Shown one piece after another: positions 6,665 to 16,080 of a DNA stretch of 27,355 nt. The number at the start of each line of letters is the position of its first letter. Positions within the stretch are counted from its first letter, which is position 1. The notes beneath the pieces were generated by a model. The model was not told the DNA's origin, searched no databases, and worked only from the letters and a program-made list of their open reading frames with translations. Source of the stretch: Actinomycetes bacterium (GTDB lineage Bacteria; Actinomycetota; Actinomycetes; Mycobacteriales; Mycobacteriaceae); NCBI GenBank assembly GCA_023415515.1, contig JAEZKH010000525.1, positions 1 to 27,355 on the forward strand, written 5' to 3'. Both the position numbers and the translations under genes were made by a program.

Positions 6665-8368
6665 CTATGCCTGCCTTGGAGCCAACATCAGATCAACCCA
6701 GTTCTCTGCGGGCGCCAGTGTGTCAGCTCCGCCCGCGAACACGCCAATTCCCCCGGCTGGGTCGACGAACTTGCCGTTCTGGTCGTAGGTGGCGCTGGCC
6801 ATCGGGGCTTCCGCGGGCAGTGGCGGCGCATCCGGCGGTGGCGTATCGGCAGGCGGTTGGCCCGGCAGCGGCAGCGGTTCGCCCGCGGGAGGCGGCGGTG
6901 GCGTCCTGCCGTACGGCGGCACCACCTGGTCGGGCGGCGCGTAGAACGGCCACGGCGGCGGAAGCGGACCGGGCTCGTTCGGCGGAACGGGCAGCGGGAA
7001 CGGTCCGTGCGGGGCGGGCCCGGGGCCCGGCTGCACACCGGGCGGCAGCTGCACCACCGGCGGACCGGGGTCCGGATCCACCTGCGGCGGGATGAACGGG
7101 AACTTGTTCTGCGGCAGGATCATCCGCGGATCGGTGATCGGCTCGCTGCCGTACGGGACCGGCGGTCCCCGCCACGGATTGCTGCCGATGGGCACGTAAC
7201 CCTTCGGGTCACGGCACAGCTGGACGGTCGGCGCCCGCTTGCCGGGGAACTCCATGCAGGGATAGTTGCGCGCACCGCGCACCACCGACGGGTCGTTCTG
7301 CGCTGTCTTGCAGTACAGGTCGGGCGGGATGTCGCGCAGTGTGGTGTCGGCAGGAGACCGGATCTGGGTAGCCGGGATGAAGCCGACGTTGCACGGCGGC
7401 GGATCCTGAAGGTGGATCTTGAAGTCGAGCTTTCCGCCCTCGTCGGACGGCACGCCGCCCGCAACGGTTCCCAGCGCGGCGATCAGTGCGGGGAAGATCA
7501 CCAGCGCCTGCTCCAGCGACTTGCTGTAGATCACCCCGATGCGGCCGAAGTTCGCGAGGTTGGCCGCCAGCACCGGGAACGACGGCCGGATCCCGGAGAA
7601 CGTCTCGTTGGCCGCTTCGGCGGCGCCTGGCACGGTCTGCAGGGTGGTGCGCAGCTGCGGATCAGCGTTGGCGACCTCGCCGGTGAGCCGGGCAAGGCCG
7701 TCGGCCAGCGACCTGATGTCGTCGCCGCCGCGGATCTGCGCGTCGAGGAACGGACCCGCCTGGTCGATCAGCTGTGTGGTCTGCCCGTAGTTGTTGTTCG
7801 CCTCGTCGACCAGCAGCCGGGACGATTCGATCAGCCGCGCCAGTTCCGGCCCCGAGCCGTTGAACGCCTTGAACGTCTCACGCAGCAGGTCCTGCAGCCG
7901 GGTGTCGCCGACACTTGCGACGAGTCGTTGCGACTCGTCGAGCAGGCCTGCGATGTCCTGGCCGATGGCTGTGCGGTCCATGCCGATGCTCGCGCCGTTG
8001 CGCAGCTTCTCCGACGACGGGTTCTCCGGCGGAACGAGGTCGATGTACTGCTCGCCGACGGCCGAGACGCTCTTCACGGTCGCGGTCACGTTGTCGGGCA
8101 CCGGGGTGCCGCTGTTGAGCCGCATGTGGGCGACGACACCGTCGTCGGTGAGACCGACGGACTCGACGCGGCCCACGGTCACGCCGCGGTAGGTCACGTT
8201 GGCGTTCTCGTAGATACCGCCGCCTGCGACGAAATTCGCGTCGACCTTGTACGCACCGATACCGACGGCGGCAGGCAGGTGCAGATAGAAGATCGTGATG
8301 GCGCTGACGGTGAGCACCGTGACGATCGCGAAGATCGTCAGCTGAAGGCGAGTCAACCGGTCCAGCAT
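6665..8368 (-). CDS. mce4F: Mce4F, sterol-transporter Mce/MlaD subunit
   Basis: The 567-residue sixth Mce subunit starts MLDRLTRLQ at 8368 (overlapping the mce4E stop as TGATG). An N-terminal membrane anchor (about residues 8-29) precedes the MlaD-type Mce domain (YRGVTVGRVESVGL region), a long helical domain, and a strongly proline-rich C-terminal tail from about residue 430 with repeated PPP and PGP. Mce subunits form a hexameric tunnel that carries lipid across the periplasm; Mce4 carries cholesterol. Four cysteines (CNVGF, LYCK, YPCME, QLCRD) precede the tail. A perfect 10-bp inverted repeat lies inside the coding sequence at 7918-7940. Confidence 0.94.
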   Translation of the reverse strand: MLDRLTRLQLTIFAIVTVLTVSAITIFYLHLPAAVGIGAYKVDANFVAGGGIYENANVTYRGVTVGRVESVGLTDDGVVAHMRLNSGTPVPDNVTATVKSVSAVGEQYIDLVPPENPSSEKLRNGASIGMDRTAIGQDIAGLLDESQRLVASVGDTRLQDLLRETFKAFNGSGPELARLIESSRLLVDEANNNYGQTTQLIDQAGPFLDAQIRGGDDIRSLADGLARLTGEVANADPQLRTTLQTVPGAAEAANETFSGIRPSFPVLAANLANFGRIGVIYSKSLEQALVIFPALIAALGTVAGGVPSDEGGKLDFKIHLQDPPPCNVGFIPATQIRSPADTTLRDIPPDLYCKTAQNDPSVVRGARNYPCMEFPGKRAPTVQLCRDPKGYVPIGSNPWRGPPVPYGSEPITDPRMILPQNKFPFIPPQVDPDPGPPVVQLPPGVQPGPGPAPHGPFPLPVPPNEPGPLPPPWPFYAPPDQVVPPYGRTPPPPPAGEPLPLPGQPPADTPPPDAPPLPAEAPMASATYDQNGKFVDPAGGIGVFAGGADTLAPAENWVDLMLAPRQA

Positions 8369-9549
8369 CAGGGTCCCTCGCCGTGTTGTGTCGCTGTGCC
8401 CGGCGGAATCTTGAACGGATCGGCTGCCTGACCGGACAGGTTGGCCAGGGAACCGGTGAGGAAGTCCGGTGGGTTGATGATCTCGCTCATGTGGGCCATG
8501 TTCGTGTCCAGGCCCCACGACGTGGTGAACACCGATTCGCCGAGACGGCGCAGCGTCAGGTCGAACGTCGTGTAGACGTTCAGGTAGTCGCCCCGCACCG
8601 CGCGCCGCAGGTACTTGTAGTGGAACGGGAACGTGGGCAGGAACTCCAAGTCCTTGATCAGGAAGTCGACATTATCGTTCAGCGACTTGATGACCGGGAA
8701 CAGATCCTTGAAGTCGGCGGCGAAGTCGTCCTTGGTCTTGGACAGGATGTTCGCCCCGATCGTCGCGAACCGCTGCAGCGCACCGAACGCGTCGACGATG
8801 TTGGCGCGATTCTTGTTCAACACCTCCAGCGCCGCGGGCAGCGTGTCCAGCGTGCGGCCGAGACTGTCCTTGCTGCGCGCCAGGATTCCGGCGAACCGGT
8901 TCAGCCCTTCGGCCGCTCTGATGATGTCACCTGTCTGCCGATCCAGTGACGACGTCAGTTCGGCGAGGCGGGGCACCAGATCGGTGAAGCTACCCTGGCG
9001 ACCAACCACAGCGTTGTAGGTCTCGTCGGTGATGTCCTGCAGCGCACCGAGATTGCCCTTGTTCACCACGACGCCGAGGGAGGACAGCACTTCCTCGGTG
9101 GTCGGGTACCGACCGGTGCGGTCGAGCGGGATTCGCGATCCGTCCTTGAGCCGGCCGATGTCCTTGCCGTCGACGGGCGCGGCGAGTTCCACATGCTGCG
9201 AGCCGAGCAGCGAGGTCTGCGCCACCCGCGCCGTCGAGTTCTCCGGGAGGTTGACGTTCTTGTCCAACGAGAGCTGGACGGCTGCATAGAAGGTGCCGTC
9301 GGAGCGCTGGACCGCGTCGATGCCCGACACGCTGCCGACGGTCACGTCGTCGACCATCACCGGCGAGTTCTGCGGCAGGGTTGCGACATCGGGAAGTTCG
9401 ACGGTGATCTTGTAGGAGCCGGCCCCGTGGCCCGCGGTGCCCGGCATGTTCAGCGAATTCAGTCCGCCGAACGAGCAGCCGGCCAGCAGAGCGGCGCCTG
9501 CCGACAGGGCAACCGTGCGCACGGCGATCCGAGAGACGACCCTGCTCAT
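8368..9549 (-). CDS. mce4E: Mce4E / LprN lipoprotein, Mce4 transporter subunit
   Basis: This 393-residue Mce protein is made as a lipoprotein. The signal peptide ends in the lipobox LLAG-Cys25, so it is likely anchored by acylation rather than by a helix, as is usual for the E position of mce operons (called LprN in the mce4 set). After the lipobox come the MlaD-type Mce domain (VDDVTVGSVSGI) and a long helical segment. Start ATG 9549 is chosen because it gives the correct lipoprotein signal and overlaps the mce4D stop as TGATG. It works with Mce4A-D and Mce4F in the sterol tunnel. Confidence 0.94.
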   Translation of the reverse strand: MSRVVSRIAVRTVALSAGAALLAGCSFGGLNSLNMPGTAGHGAGSYKITVELPDVATLPQNSPVMVDDVTVGSVSGIDAVQRSDGTFYAAVQLSLDKNVNLPENSTARVAQTSLLGSQHVELAAPVDGKDIGRLKDGSRIPLDRTGRYPTTEEVLSSLGVVVNKGNLGALQDITDETYNAVVGRQGSFTDLVPRLAELTSSLDRQTGDIIRAAEGLNRFAGILARSKDSLGRTLDTLPAALEVLNKNRANIVDAFGALQRFATIGANILSKTKDDFAADFKDLFPVIKSLNDNVDFLIKDLEFLPTFPFHYKYLRRAVRGDYLNVYTTFDLTLRRLGESVFTTSWGLDTNMAHMSEIINPPDFLTGSLANLSGQAADPFKIPPGTATQHGEGP

Positions 9550-10961
9550 CAGCCGCCCTCCCCGGCCGGTGGTGTTTCGACGGGCGGCGGCGCGGGTGCG
9601 CCCGGGTCGACCGGCGCGTTCGGGTCGGCCGGTACGGGTGCCGCCTCGGGGCCGCCCGCGTGCGATGTCGACTGCGCAGGAGGAGCCATCAACGAGCTGA
9701 GATCCGTTGCCGCGGAAGGCTTCGGTGTGCTGACACCCGGCGCGGGCTGCCACTGCAGGTACGGCACCGGAGTCTGTGCTTTCGCCTCGGTCTCCGGGGT
9801 GTCGTAGATGATCTGGCCCTTGTACGCGGTGATGCTGTTGATCGGGTGGAACAGCAGTGGCGGGAAGTTCATCGTGATGCGCCGCAGCACCGGGCCCATC
9901 CGCTGCCTGCAGATCTCGGCGCGTTTGTAGTTGTCGGTCGACGTGCCCGCGTCGAACACGCCGCCGCAGATGAACTGCACCGGGTTGGCGAAGTTGGGCA
10001 GCGTGAGCAGACCACCGACGGTGCCTTGCGCGGGGTTGTAGATGTTGTAGAAGTTCGCGAGCCCGTTGGGCGTGATGTGCAGGATCTGCTCGATGTCGTC
10101 GCTGTGTTCGGTCAGGATCGACGTGAAGTCGGTCAGCTTGTTGACCTGTTTGATCAGCGCGTCGTTGCTGTCGTTGAGGAAGCCGCGGACGTCGGAGAGC
10201 GCCTGGTTCAAGGTGCCGAGCGTGTTGTTCAGATCCGCTGAGCTGTCGGCGAGTACCTGCGACACCGACGCGACGTGGTTGGTGAACGCCACGATCTGTT
10301 CGTTGCTGTTCGACAGCGCGTTGACGAGGACCTGCAGGTTGCGAACCGTGCCGAACAAGTCGCTGCGCGAATCACCGAGCCGGCCCGCGGTCTGTGACAG
10401 TTCGCGCAGCGCTGCCCGGAACGAGTCACCGTTTCCGTCGAACGTATCGGCTGCCTGGTTCACGATATTGCTGAGCGGCCCCTGCAACGAACCCTGTTGC
10501 GGTCCCAGTTCACGACTCAGCGCGGTCAGCTGTTCTTTGACCTCGTCCCACTCGACGGGCACCGCGGTGCGATCGAGCCCGATGCTGGCGTCGTCGGCGA
10601 GAGCAGGCCCCCCGGTGTAGGCGGGGGTCAATTGAATGAACCGCGACGACACCAGGTTCGGCGAGATGATGAGCGCCTTGGCGTCCTGCGGGATCTTCAC
10701 CCCGTCGTCGACGGTCATGGTTATCTTCACGTCGCTCGCCCGCGGCTCGATCGAGTCGATCTTGCCGACCGGGACGCCGACGATGCGGACGTCGTCACCG
10801 GGATAAAGACCGACCGCCGAGGTGAAGTACGCGACGACCTTGTTGCCGGTTCGCGACGGCCACACGAGATACGCGCCGACGGCCACCATCGCGACGAGGA
10901 CGACAGCCAGCGCGATCCGCAGCCAGCGGCTGCGACCGGAGGATGGGTTCGCGTTGGTCAT
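9549..10961 (-). CDS. mce4D: Mce4D, sterol-transporter Mce/MlaD subunit
   Basis: The 470-residue protein has a basic N-terminus (GRSRWLR), a membrane helix at about residues 14-33, the MlaD-type domain with DVRIVGVPVGKID, a helical domain (LNNTLGTLNQALSDV region), and a Pro/Ala-rich tail from about residue 405 ending PPPVETPPAGEGG. The low-complexity tail is common in the D and F subunits. Its ATG overlaps the mce4C TGA in ATGA (10958-10961), a coupling junction. It forms part of the hexameric Mce4 cholesterol conduit. Confidence 0.94.
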   Translation of the reverse strand: MTNANPSSGRSRWLRIALAVVLVAMVAVGAYLVWPSRTGNKVVAYFTSAVGLYPGDDVRIVGVPVGKIDSIEPRASDVKITMTVDDGVKIPQDAKALIISPNLVSSRFIQLTPAYTGGPALADDASIGLDRTAVPVEWDEVKEQLTALSRELGPQQGSLQGPLSNIVNQAADTFDGNGDSFRAALRELSQTAGRLGDSRSDLFGTVRNLQVLVNALSNSNEQIVAFTNHVASVSQVLADSSADLNNTLGTLNQALSDVRGFLNDSNDALIKQVNKLTDFTSILTEHSDDIEQILHITPNGLANFYNIYNPAQGTVGGLLTLPNFANPVQFICGGVFDAGTSTDNYKRAEICRQRMGPVLRRITMNFPPLLFHPINSITAYKGQIIYDTPETEAKAQTPVPYLQWQPAPGVSTPKPSAATDLSSLMAPPAQSTSHAGGPEAAPVPADPNAPVDPGAPAPPPVETPPAGEGG

Positions 10962-12019
10962 GGCGACTTCGGCCTCAGGATCATTCGCTCAGAGATGTAG
11001 CCCTTGAGCATGTCGGAAAGGCTGTCGGGCAGCTTGCCCGGCTGGAAGTAGGTGTCGAACAGGACTTCTGCGATCGGGGCGGGCGGCAGGCCGTACAGGT
11101 TGATCTGGAAACCAGGTCCCGAGCCGACCACCTCACCAAGGGCGGTGGCATACGGCGGCAGCCGCTTGAGTGCCTCACCGATGTGCTCACGCCGCTCGAG
11201 AAGGTTGTCCAGCACGAGGTTCAGCTTCTCCAGGGCGGGCCTGAACTCCTTGCGGTTGTCGGCAACAAGACCCGAGAGCTGCTCGCTCACATCGTCGATA
11301 CCGGCGATGAGATTGCTCAGCGCCTGCCTGCGCTCGTCGAGCGCGGCGAACAGGAGGTTGCCGTCCAGGATCAGCTGGTTCACCTGGCCGGCCCGCTGAG
11401 CGAGGGTGTCCGACACCTTCTTCGCGTGCACCAGAAGCTGGTCGAGCGCTTCGTCGCGTTTGTTGATGCTCTGCGACAAGGCGGTGACGCCGTCGAGCGC
11501 GGAGCGCAGATGCGGCGTCGCGTCGCGAAGCGAGTCGGTCAGCGTCGCCAGCGCCTGCTCGAAGCGCGGCTTGTCCAACTCGCTGACGTTCTGCCCGAGA
11601 TCCTGAAGCGCGGTGGCAAGGGTGTACGGGGTAGTGGTGCGGCCGAGGGGAATGACGGTGGATTGGCCACCGCCGCGCGGGGTCACCGCAAGCGACTTCT
11701 CGCCGAGCACAGTGTCGGTCTTGATGGCCACCAGCGACTGGTCGCCGACCTTGACGTCGCGGTTGACCGTGAACGTGACTTTGGCGGTGTCGCCCGCCAG
11801 CGCCACCCCGGTCACCTTGCCCACGTTGATCCCGGAGACGTTGACGTCGCTGCCCGGGGTTATGCCGCCCGCATCGGCGAAGTAGGCCTCGAAGGGTTTC
11901 CCCTGCGGCCAGAACGGCAGGCTGGTGTAGCCGAACGAAACCAGGACGAGGCACGCAACCAGGACGATGCCGAATATGCCCGTGCGTAAGGGGTTTCCGT
12001 CGTCGGGCCGGTTAGCCAT
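10958..12019 (-). CDS. mce4C: Mce4C, sterol-transporter Mce/MlaD subunit
   Basis: The 353-residue protein starts MANRPDDGNPLRTG at 12019; an upstream in-frame start at 12058 is less likely because it would lie deep in mce4B. A membrane helix at about 13-32 is followed by LPFWPQGK, the Mce domain with DVNVSGINVGKVTGV, the DQSLVAIKTDTVLGEKS segment, helical repeats, and a C-terminus ending RPKSP. The N- and C-terminal sequence closely follows what I recall of M. tuberculosis Mce4C. The start overlaps the mce4B stop by 8 bp, so ribosomes probably reinitiate. Confidence 0.94.
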   Translation of the reverse strand: MANRPDDGNPLRTGIFGIVLVACLVLVSFGYTSLPFWPQGKPFEAYFADAGGITPGSDVNVSGINVGKVTGVALAGDTAKVTFTVNRDVKVGDQSLVAIKTDTVLGEKSLAVTPRGGGQSTVIPLGRTTTPYTLATALQDLGQNVSELDKPRFEQALATLTDSLRDATPHLRSALDGVTALSQSINKRDEALDQLLVHAKKVSDTLAQRAGQVNQLILDGNLLFAALDERRQALSNLIAGIDDVSEQLSGLVADNRKEFRPALEKLNLVLDNLLERREHIGEALKRLPPYATALGEVVGSGPGFQINLYGLPPAPIAEVLFDTYFQPGKLPDSLSDMLKGYISERMILRPKSP

Positions 12020-13046
12020 CGTCGCTGCACCTCCCCTTGGAGGGATCCGGCGGACCACCGAACGGGATCAGGATGTCGCTGCCCGCCGGGCCGTTGATCT
12101 TGATTCGGGTCGAGCAGTAGAAGATGTTGAAGAACGAGCCGTAGGCGCCGAGCGCGTTGAGACGTAGATAGTTCTCCGCGAGCGGTTCGATGACCTTGTT
12201 GATGTCGTTCTTGCGCTCGTCCATCCGTTGCGCCATTGGACGTACGTTCTCGATCACCCCCTGCACGGGCCTGCGCGACTGCCGCAGCATGTCGGTCAGA
12301 TCGTTCTCGGCAGAAGCCAGCGGTGGAATGGCACCGGCGATCGGATCGCGGCCCTGCGCCAGCCCGGTGAGCAACTTCTGGAGTTGATCGACGCTGGCGT
12401 CGAACTGCGCGCCCTTCTCGTCCACTGTCCCGAGCACGGTGTTCAGGTTGTTGATCACATCGCCGATGAGTTGATCTCGGGCGGCCAGGTTCTGGGTGAA
12501 GGCGCTCGTGGTCGACAGCAGATTCGACAGCGCGCCGCCCTGACCCTGCAGCAGTTCCATCACCGCGCTGCTGACCTCGTTGATCTTGGCGCCGTCGAGG
12601 CCTTTGAGAACGGGCCGAAGGCCGCCGAGCAACGCATCGAGGTCCAGTGCGGGCTGTGTGTTCTCCTTGGGGATGGTGCTGCCTGCCGGGATCTTGCGCA
12701 ATTCCCCTGGGCCCGCGGTGATCTCGAGATAGCGGTCACCGACGAGGTTCTCGTAGCGGACGGCGGCGCGCGTCGAGGTGTACAGCTGGTATTTCTTGTC
12801 GACCTCGAACGCGACGTCCACGGTGTTGTCGGGGTTCAGCGTGACTGCACCGACACTTCCGACCGGAACACCGGCGATGCGCACGTCCTGCCCGGCCTTC
12901 AGCCGCGAGGCGTCGAGGAAGGTGGCGTGGTACTTGCTTTCCGACGAGAAGCGGAACTCGCCGAACACCACCACGAGCATCGCAGCGACCAGCAGCATCG
13001 CCACGGTGAAGATTCCGACGTTCAATAGGGTCCGGTCACTTCTCAT
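12012..13046 (-). CDS. mce4B: Mce4B, sterol-transporter Mce/MlaD subunit
   Basis: The 344-residue protein has a membrane helix at about residues 9-29, the Mce domain with DVRIAGVPVGSVGAV, the RYENLVGDRYLEI strand pair typical of MlaD folds, then a helical domain. It lacks the proline-rich tail seen in D and F. The Cys near the C-terminus (FYCSTRIKING) is a feature of B subunits. Its ATG overlaps the mce4A TGA by one base (TGATG). Confidence 0.94.
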   Translation of the reverse strand: MRSDRTLLNVGIFTVAMLLVAAMLVVVFGEFRFSSESKYHATFLDASRLKAGQDVRIAGVPVGSVGAVTLNPDNTVDVAFEVDKKYQLYTSTRAAVRYENLVGDRYLEITAGPGELRKIPAGSTIPKENTQPALDLDALLGGLRPVLKGLDGAKINEVSSAVMELLQGQGGALSNLLSTTSAFTQNLAARDQLIGDVINNLNTVLGTVDEKGAQFDASVDQLQKLLTGLAQGRDPIAGAIPPLASAENDLTDMLRQSRRPVQGVIENVRPMAQRMDERKNDINKVIEPLAENYLRLNALGAYGSFFNIFYCSTRIKINGPAGSDILIPFGGPPDPSKGRCSDDG

Positions 13047-14248
13047 CAGTATTCATCCCTCTCCGCGAAGGCCCCGTTGAAGAGGAACTGCGCCGTCGAA
13101 GGTGCGTCGAACTGCAACTCGGTGTTGGGCTGGTAGGGGACATAGGCGTTGTCGGTGACGAGGAACGGCGACTTGTACCACGAGCCGCCCAGCTGCTTGC
13201 TCGGAAGATCCGGCAGGCCACGGCAGTTCGGGCCGCCGGATGCGTTCACGATGGGGAGGCTTTCGGGATAGGTGTACGCGGGTGATCCCGGCAGGAAGTT
13301 CGAGGAGACGAAGAGGCCGGGGCGGGTGCCGCCGATGATCGGGGCGAAGAAGTCGACCGCCTTGCCCGTGCCCTCGAGGATGCAGCCGAACTCCGGGGAG
13401 TACTCGCCGGCCACCTTGAGTGGCGCGCGCAGGCGGTTCACCGCCGCGATGTAGTCGTTCTCGGCGGGGGCAAGTGTGTCGGTTCCGTTGTTGGCCAGGC
13501 CGGTTGCCGCCAGGAGCGTGCGGTTCAGATTGTCCTGCTCGTCGACGATGGTGTCGCTGATCGCCGGTGCGTTGTCGAAGATCGTGGCGAAGTCGGGACC
13601 CGCGTCGCCGTAGATGTTGGCCACCACCGCCGTCTTCTGCAGGTCGTCCTGCAGTGTGGGGAGCTTCGGATTCAATTGCTGCAGATAGTAGTTCAGGCCG
13701 GCCAACAAAGCGCCGAGGTCGTCGCCGTGACCGCGCAGGCCCTCCGCGAGCGCACTGAGCGTTCCGTTGAGGTGGATCGGGTCGATCTTGTGCAGGACAT
13801 CGGTCAACGTCTGGAAGAGGGTGTTGACTTCGAGTTGGACCGCGGAGGCCTGCACTTGCGAACCCGGCCGCAGCGACATGCCCGACGGCTTCTCGGGCGG
13901 CACGAACTCCACGGATTTCGCGCCGAAGACCGTGGTGCTGGCGATGCGAACGACGGCGTTGGACGGGATGAACCGCATCTCGTTGCTGTCGATCGCGAGC
14001 GTGAGCTTCGCCTGGTCGCCTGCGTATTCGATGGACTGGACCTGTCCGATCTGGATGCCGCGGTACTTGACCTTGGCGTCGCGGTCCATCACGAGGCCCG
14101 CCCGTGGGGAGGTGACGGTGACCTTGTCGGTGGAGGTGAACGCTGCGGTGTAGGCAAGGTAGGTGAACACGACGGCGGCGACAAGCAACGCGGCGAGGAT
14201 CGCCGCGGCGATCCTCACGTGGCTGCGCTTGGCGCTTCCGTCGGACAT
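13046..14248 (-). CDS. mce4A: Mce4A, sterol-transporter Mce/MlaD subunit
   Basis: The 400-residue first Mce subunit has a membrane helix at about residues 11-33, the Mce domain (KYRGIQIGQVQSIEYAG) and a helical middle region, and ends in AERDEY. It follows yrbE4B by only 9 bp. The A subunit is one of six non-identical Mce chains that assemble on the YrbE4A/B permease; an Mce-type ATPase encoded elsewhere (MceG/Mkl) energises the system in mycobacteria, and no ATPase is present here. Substrate assignment to sterol is by synteny with the characterised mce4 locus. Confidence 0.95.
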   Translation of the reverse strand: MSDGSAKRSHVRIAAAILAALLVAAVVFTYLAYTAAFTSTDKVTVTSPRAGLVMDRDAKVKYRGIQIGQVQSIEYAGDQAKLTLAIDSNEMRFIPSNAVVRIASTTVFGAKSVEFVPPEKPSGMSLRPGSQVQASAVQLEVNTLFQTLTDVLHKIDPIHLNGTLSALAEGLRGHGDDLGALLAGLNYYLQQLNPKLPTLQDDLQKTAVVANIYGDAGPDFATIFDNAPAISDTIVDEQDNLNRTLLAATGLANNGTDTLAPAENDYIAAVNRLRAPLKVAGEYSPEFGCILEGTGKAVDFFAPIIGGTRPGLFVSSNFLPGSPAYTYPESLPIVNASGGPNCRGLPDLPSKQLGGSWYKSPFLVTDNAYVPYQPNTELQFDAPSTAQFLFNGAFAERDEY

Positions 14249-14257
14249 GTCCCCCGC

Positions 14258-15100
14258 CTAACCGGAAAGGTTGAAGTTGCCGGACGCGCCGTAGACGGCG
14301 AGTGAGATGAACAGGGTGATGGTGACGACCACGATCAGCGAGGTGCGCACGGCCTGACCGACCGCGATACCTACACCGACAGGGCCGCCGGAGGCGTTGT
14401 AGCCGTAGTAGGTGTGCACCAGCATGACGGCGATCGCCATCACGATCGCCTGCAGGAACGACCACAGCAGGTCGGTGGGTATGAGGAACGTGTTGAAGTA
14501 GTGGTCGTAAAGGCCCGCCGACTGGTTGTTGATGAACACCGTCGTGAAGCGGGCGGCGAAGAAGGCGGCGAGCACCGACAGGGAGTACAGCGGGATGATG
14601 GCGACCATCCCCGCCATCAGTCGCGTCGAGACCAGATACGAGACCGAGTGCACGGCCATCGATTCGACCGCATCGATCTCCTCTGCGACCCGCATGGCAC
14701 CCAACTGTGCCGTGGTGCCTGCCCCGATCGTCGCGGCGAGCGCGATGCCTGCGATGACCGGCGCGACGATGCGGACGTTGAGGAAGGCGGACAGAAAGCC
14801 GGTGAGCGCCTCGATGCCGATGTTGCCGAGCGAGGAGTAGCCCTGCACGGCGATGACGCCACCGGACGCCAGCGTCAGGAACGCCGCGACCCCGACGGTG
14901 CCGCCGATCATCACCAGTGCGCCGGTGCCCATCGTCATCTCGGCGATGTTGCGGATCGTCTCCTTGCGGTACCGGGTGAGCGCGTTGGGGATGTAGCGGA
15001 TCGTCTCGCCGTAGAACAGCGCCTGCTCGCCGAAGCCGTCGACGACCTTCGGCACACCGCGGAAGGCGCGCCGGAGGCGAAGCGTCAGGTCGTAGCTCAT
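14258..15100 (-). CDS. yrbE4B: YrbE4B, MlaE-family permease
   Basis: The 280-residue integral membrane protein is of the MlaE/YrbE family, with about five or six hydrophobic segments and the family signature around GTTAQLGAMRVAEEIDAVESM (the EIDA coupling region, about residues 125-145), thought to contact the ATPase. It pairs with YrbE4A to form the inner-membrane core of the Mce4 transporter. ATG 15100 overlaps the yrbE4A stop in ATGA (15097-15100), which fixes the start over longer in-frame alternatives upstream. Confidence 0.95.
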   Translation of the reverse strand: MSYDLTLRLRRAFRGVPKVVDGFGEQALFYGETIRYIPNALTRYRKETIRNIAEMTMGTGALVMIGGTVGVAAFLTLASGGVIAVQGYSSLGNIGIEALTGFLSAFLNVRIVAPVIAGIALAATIGAGTTAQLGAMRVAEEIDAVESMAVHSVSYLVSTRLMAGMVAIIPLYSLSVLAAFFAARFTTVFINNQSAGLYDHYFNTFLIPTDLLWSFLQAIVMAIAVMLVHTYYGYNASGGPVGVGIAVGQAVRTSLIVVVTITLFISLAVYGASGNFNLSG

Positions 15101-15861
15101 CGCACCAGCACCCGCACGCCCACCGCCGTCATGATCACATTGATCACGAACAGGCAGATGAACGCATAGACGACGGTCTCGTTGACGGCGGTGCCGACGC
15201 CCTTGGGGCCGCCCTGCACCGTGAGCCCGCGGTAGCAACCCACAAGACCCGCCACGACGCCGAACAGCAAAGCCTTGATCTCGGCGAGCACGAGTTCGCC
15301 GAGACCGGTCAGCACGGTCAGGCCGTTGATGAACGCGCCGGGGTTGACGCCCTGGAGGAAGACCGAGAAGACGTAGCCACCGGACAACCCGATCGCACAC
15401 ACCAGACCGTTCAGCAGCAGCGCCACGACGGTCGATGCGAGCACGCGCGGCACGACCAGCCGCTGGATCGGATCGATCCCGAGCACCCGCATCGCATCGA
15501 TCTCCTCGCGGATGGTGCGCGCCCCGAGGTCTGCGCAGATCGCAGTCGCACCCGCGCCTGCCACCACCAGCACCGTCACCACCGGACCGAGTTGGGTGAT
15601 GGTGCCGAACGCGGTTCCCGCCCCCGAAAGGTCCGCCGCGCCGATCTCACGCAGCAGGATGTTCAGCGTGAAGGCCACGAGGACGGTGAACGGGATGGCG
15701 ACCAGCAGCGTCGGGACCAGCGAGACGCGCGCGATCATCCACGTCTGGTCGAGGAACTCGCGGAACTGAAAAGGACGGCGGAAGATCTTGACGAACGTGT
15801 CGATGGACATCTCGACGAACCCGCCCACGGCCCGCGCCGGGACCGCAAGCTGTTCGATCAA
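15097..15861 (-). CDS. yrbE4A: YrbE4A, MlaE-family permease
   Basis: The 254-residue permease is the first gene of the mce4 operon. It carries the MlaE signature with GARTIREEIDAMRVLGIDP, about five membrane segments and the GGPKGVG loop near the C-terminus. The start is a TTG at 15861, chosen because MIEQLAVPARAVGG matches the family N-terminus and GGAG/GAGG purine-rich sequence lies just upstream; there is no earlier ATG in frame. The 265-bp region upstream holds two KstR-type operators. It forms the sterol-import permease with YrbE4B. Confidence 0.94.
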   Translation of the reverse strand: MIEQLAVPARAVGGFVEMSIDTFVKIFRRPFQFREFLDQTWMIARVSLVPTLLVAIPFTVLVAFTLNILLREIGAADLSGAGTAFGTITQLGPVVTVLVVAGAGATAICADLGARTIREEIDAMRVLGIDPIQRLVVPRVLASTVVALLLNGLVCAIGLSGGYVFSVFLQGVNPGAFINGLTVLTGLGELVLAEIKALLFGVVAGLVGCYRGLTVQGGPKGVGTAVNETVVYAFICLFVINVIMTAVGVRVLVR

Positions 15862-15968
15862 CCTCGGCTCCGTTCTGGGGGACTAGGGTTTCGTGAGCTC
15901 GCCACCTTGGCGAAGCTTCCGAAAACGCTTGGCACGGCGACTTTTCCACCCCTGCTCTGCACGCAAAT

Positions 15969-16006
15969 GTTAGTGAGCCGGATCATACTAACTAGAACAA
16001 GTTCGC
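15969..16006 (-). promoter_or_regulatory. mce4 proximal promoter: KstR-type operator and adjoining inverted repeat
   Basis: TAGAACAAGTTCGC (15993-16006) has a perfect KstR half-site and one degenerate arm. Directly adjoining it is a 6-bp inverted repeat GTTAGT...ACTAAC (15969-15974 and 15987-15992, 12-base spacer). On the minus strand TAGTAT (plus 15985-15990) matches the -10 consensus TANNNT and would give a leader of roughly 115 bases to the yrbE4A TTG. The operator identity rests on consensus and context. Confidence 0.6.
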
Positions 16007-16080
16007 AGTGTCAAAGGCCCTGAATTGAGACACAAATGAGGCTTTTTTCCAGGTCAGAACCGGTGTGACGCAGGTCATTC

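Noticed and set aside
5924..8431. Long plus-strand open frame (835 codons) opposite mam4A, mce4F and the end of mce4E
   Set aside because: It is antisense to clear Mce-family genes and is Arg/Gly/His-rich with no domain, as expected from the shadow of GC-rich codon bias.
16041..16050. T-rich run as a terminator for hsd4A
   Set aside because: hsd4A is on the minus strand, where this run reads as A, and no stable hairpin precedes it in that direction.
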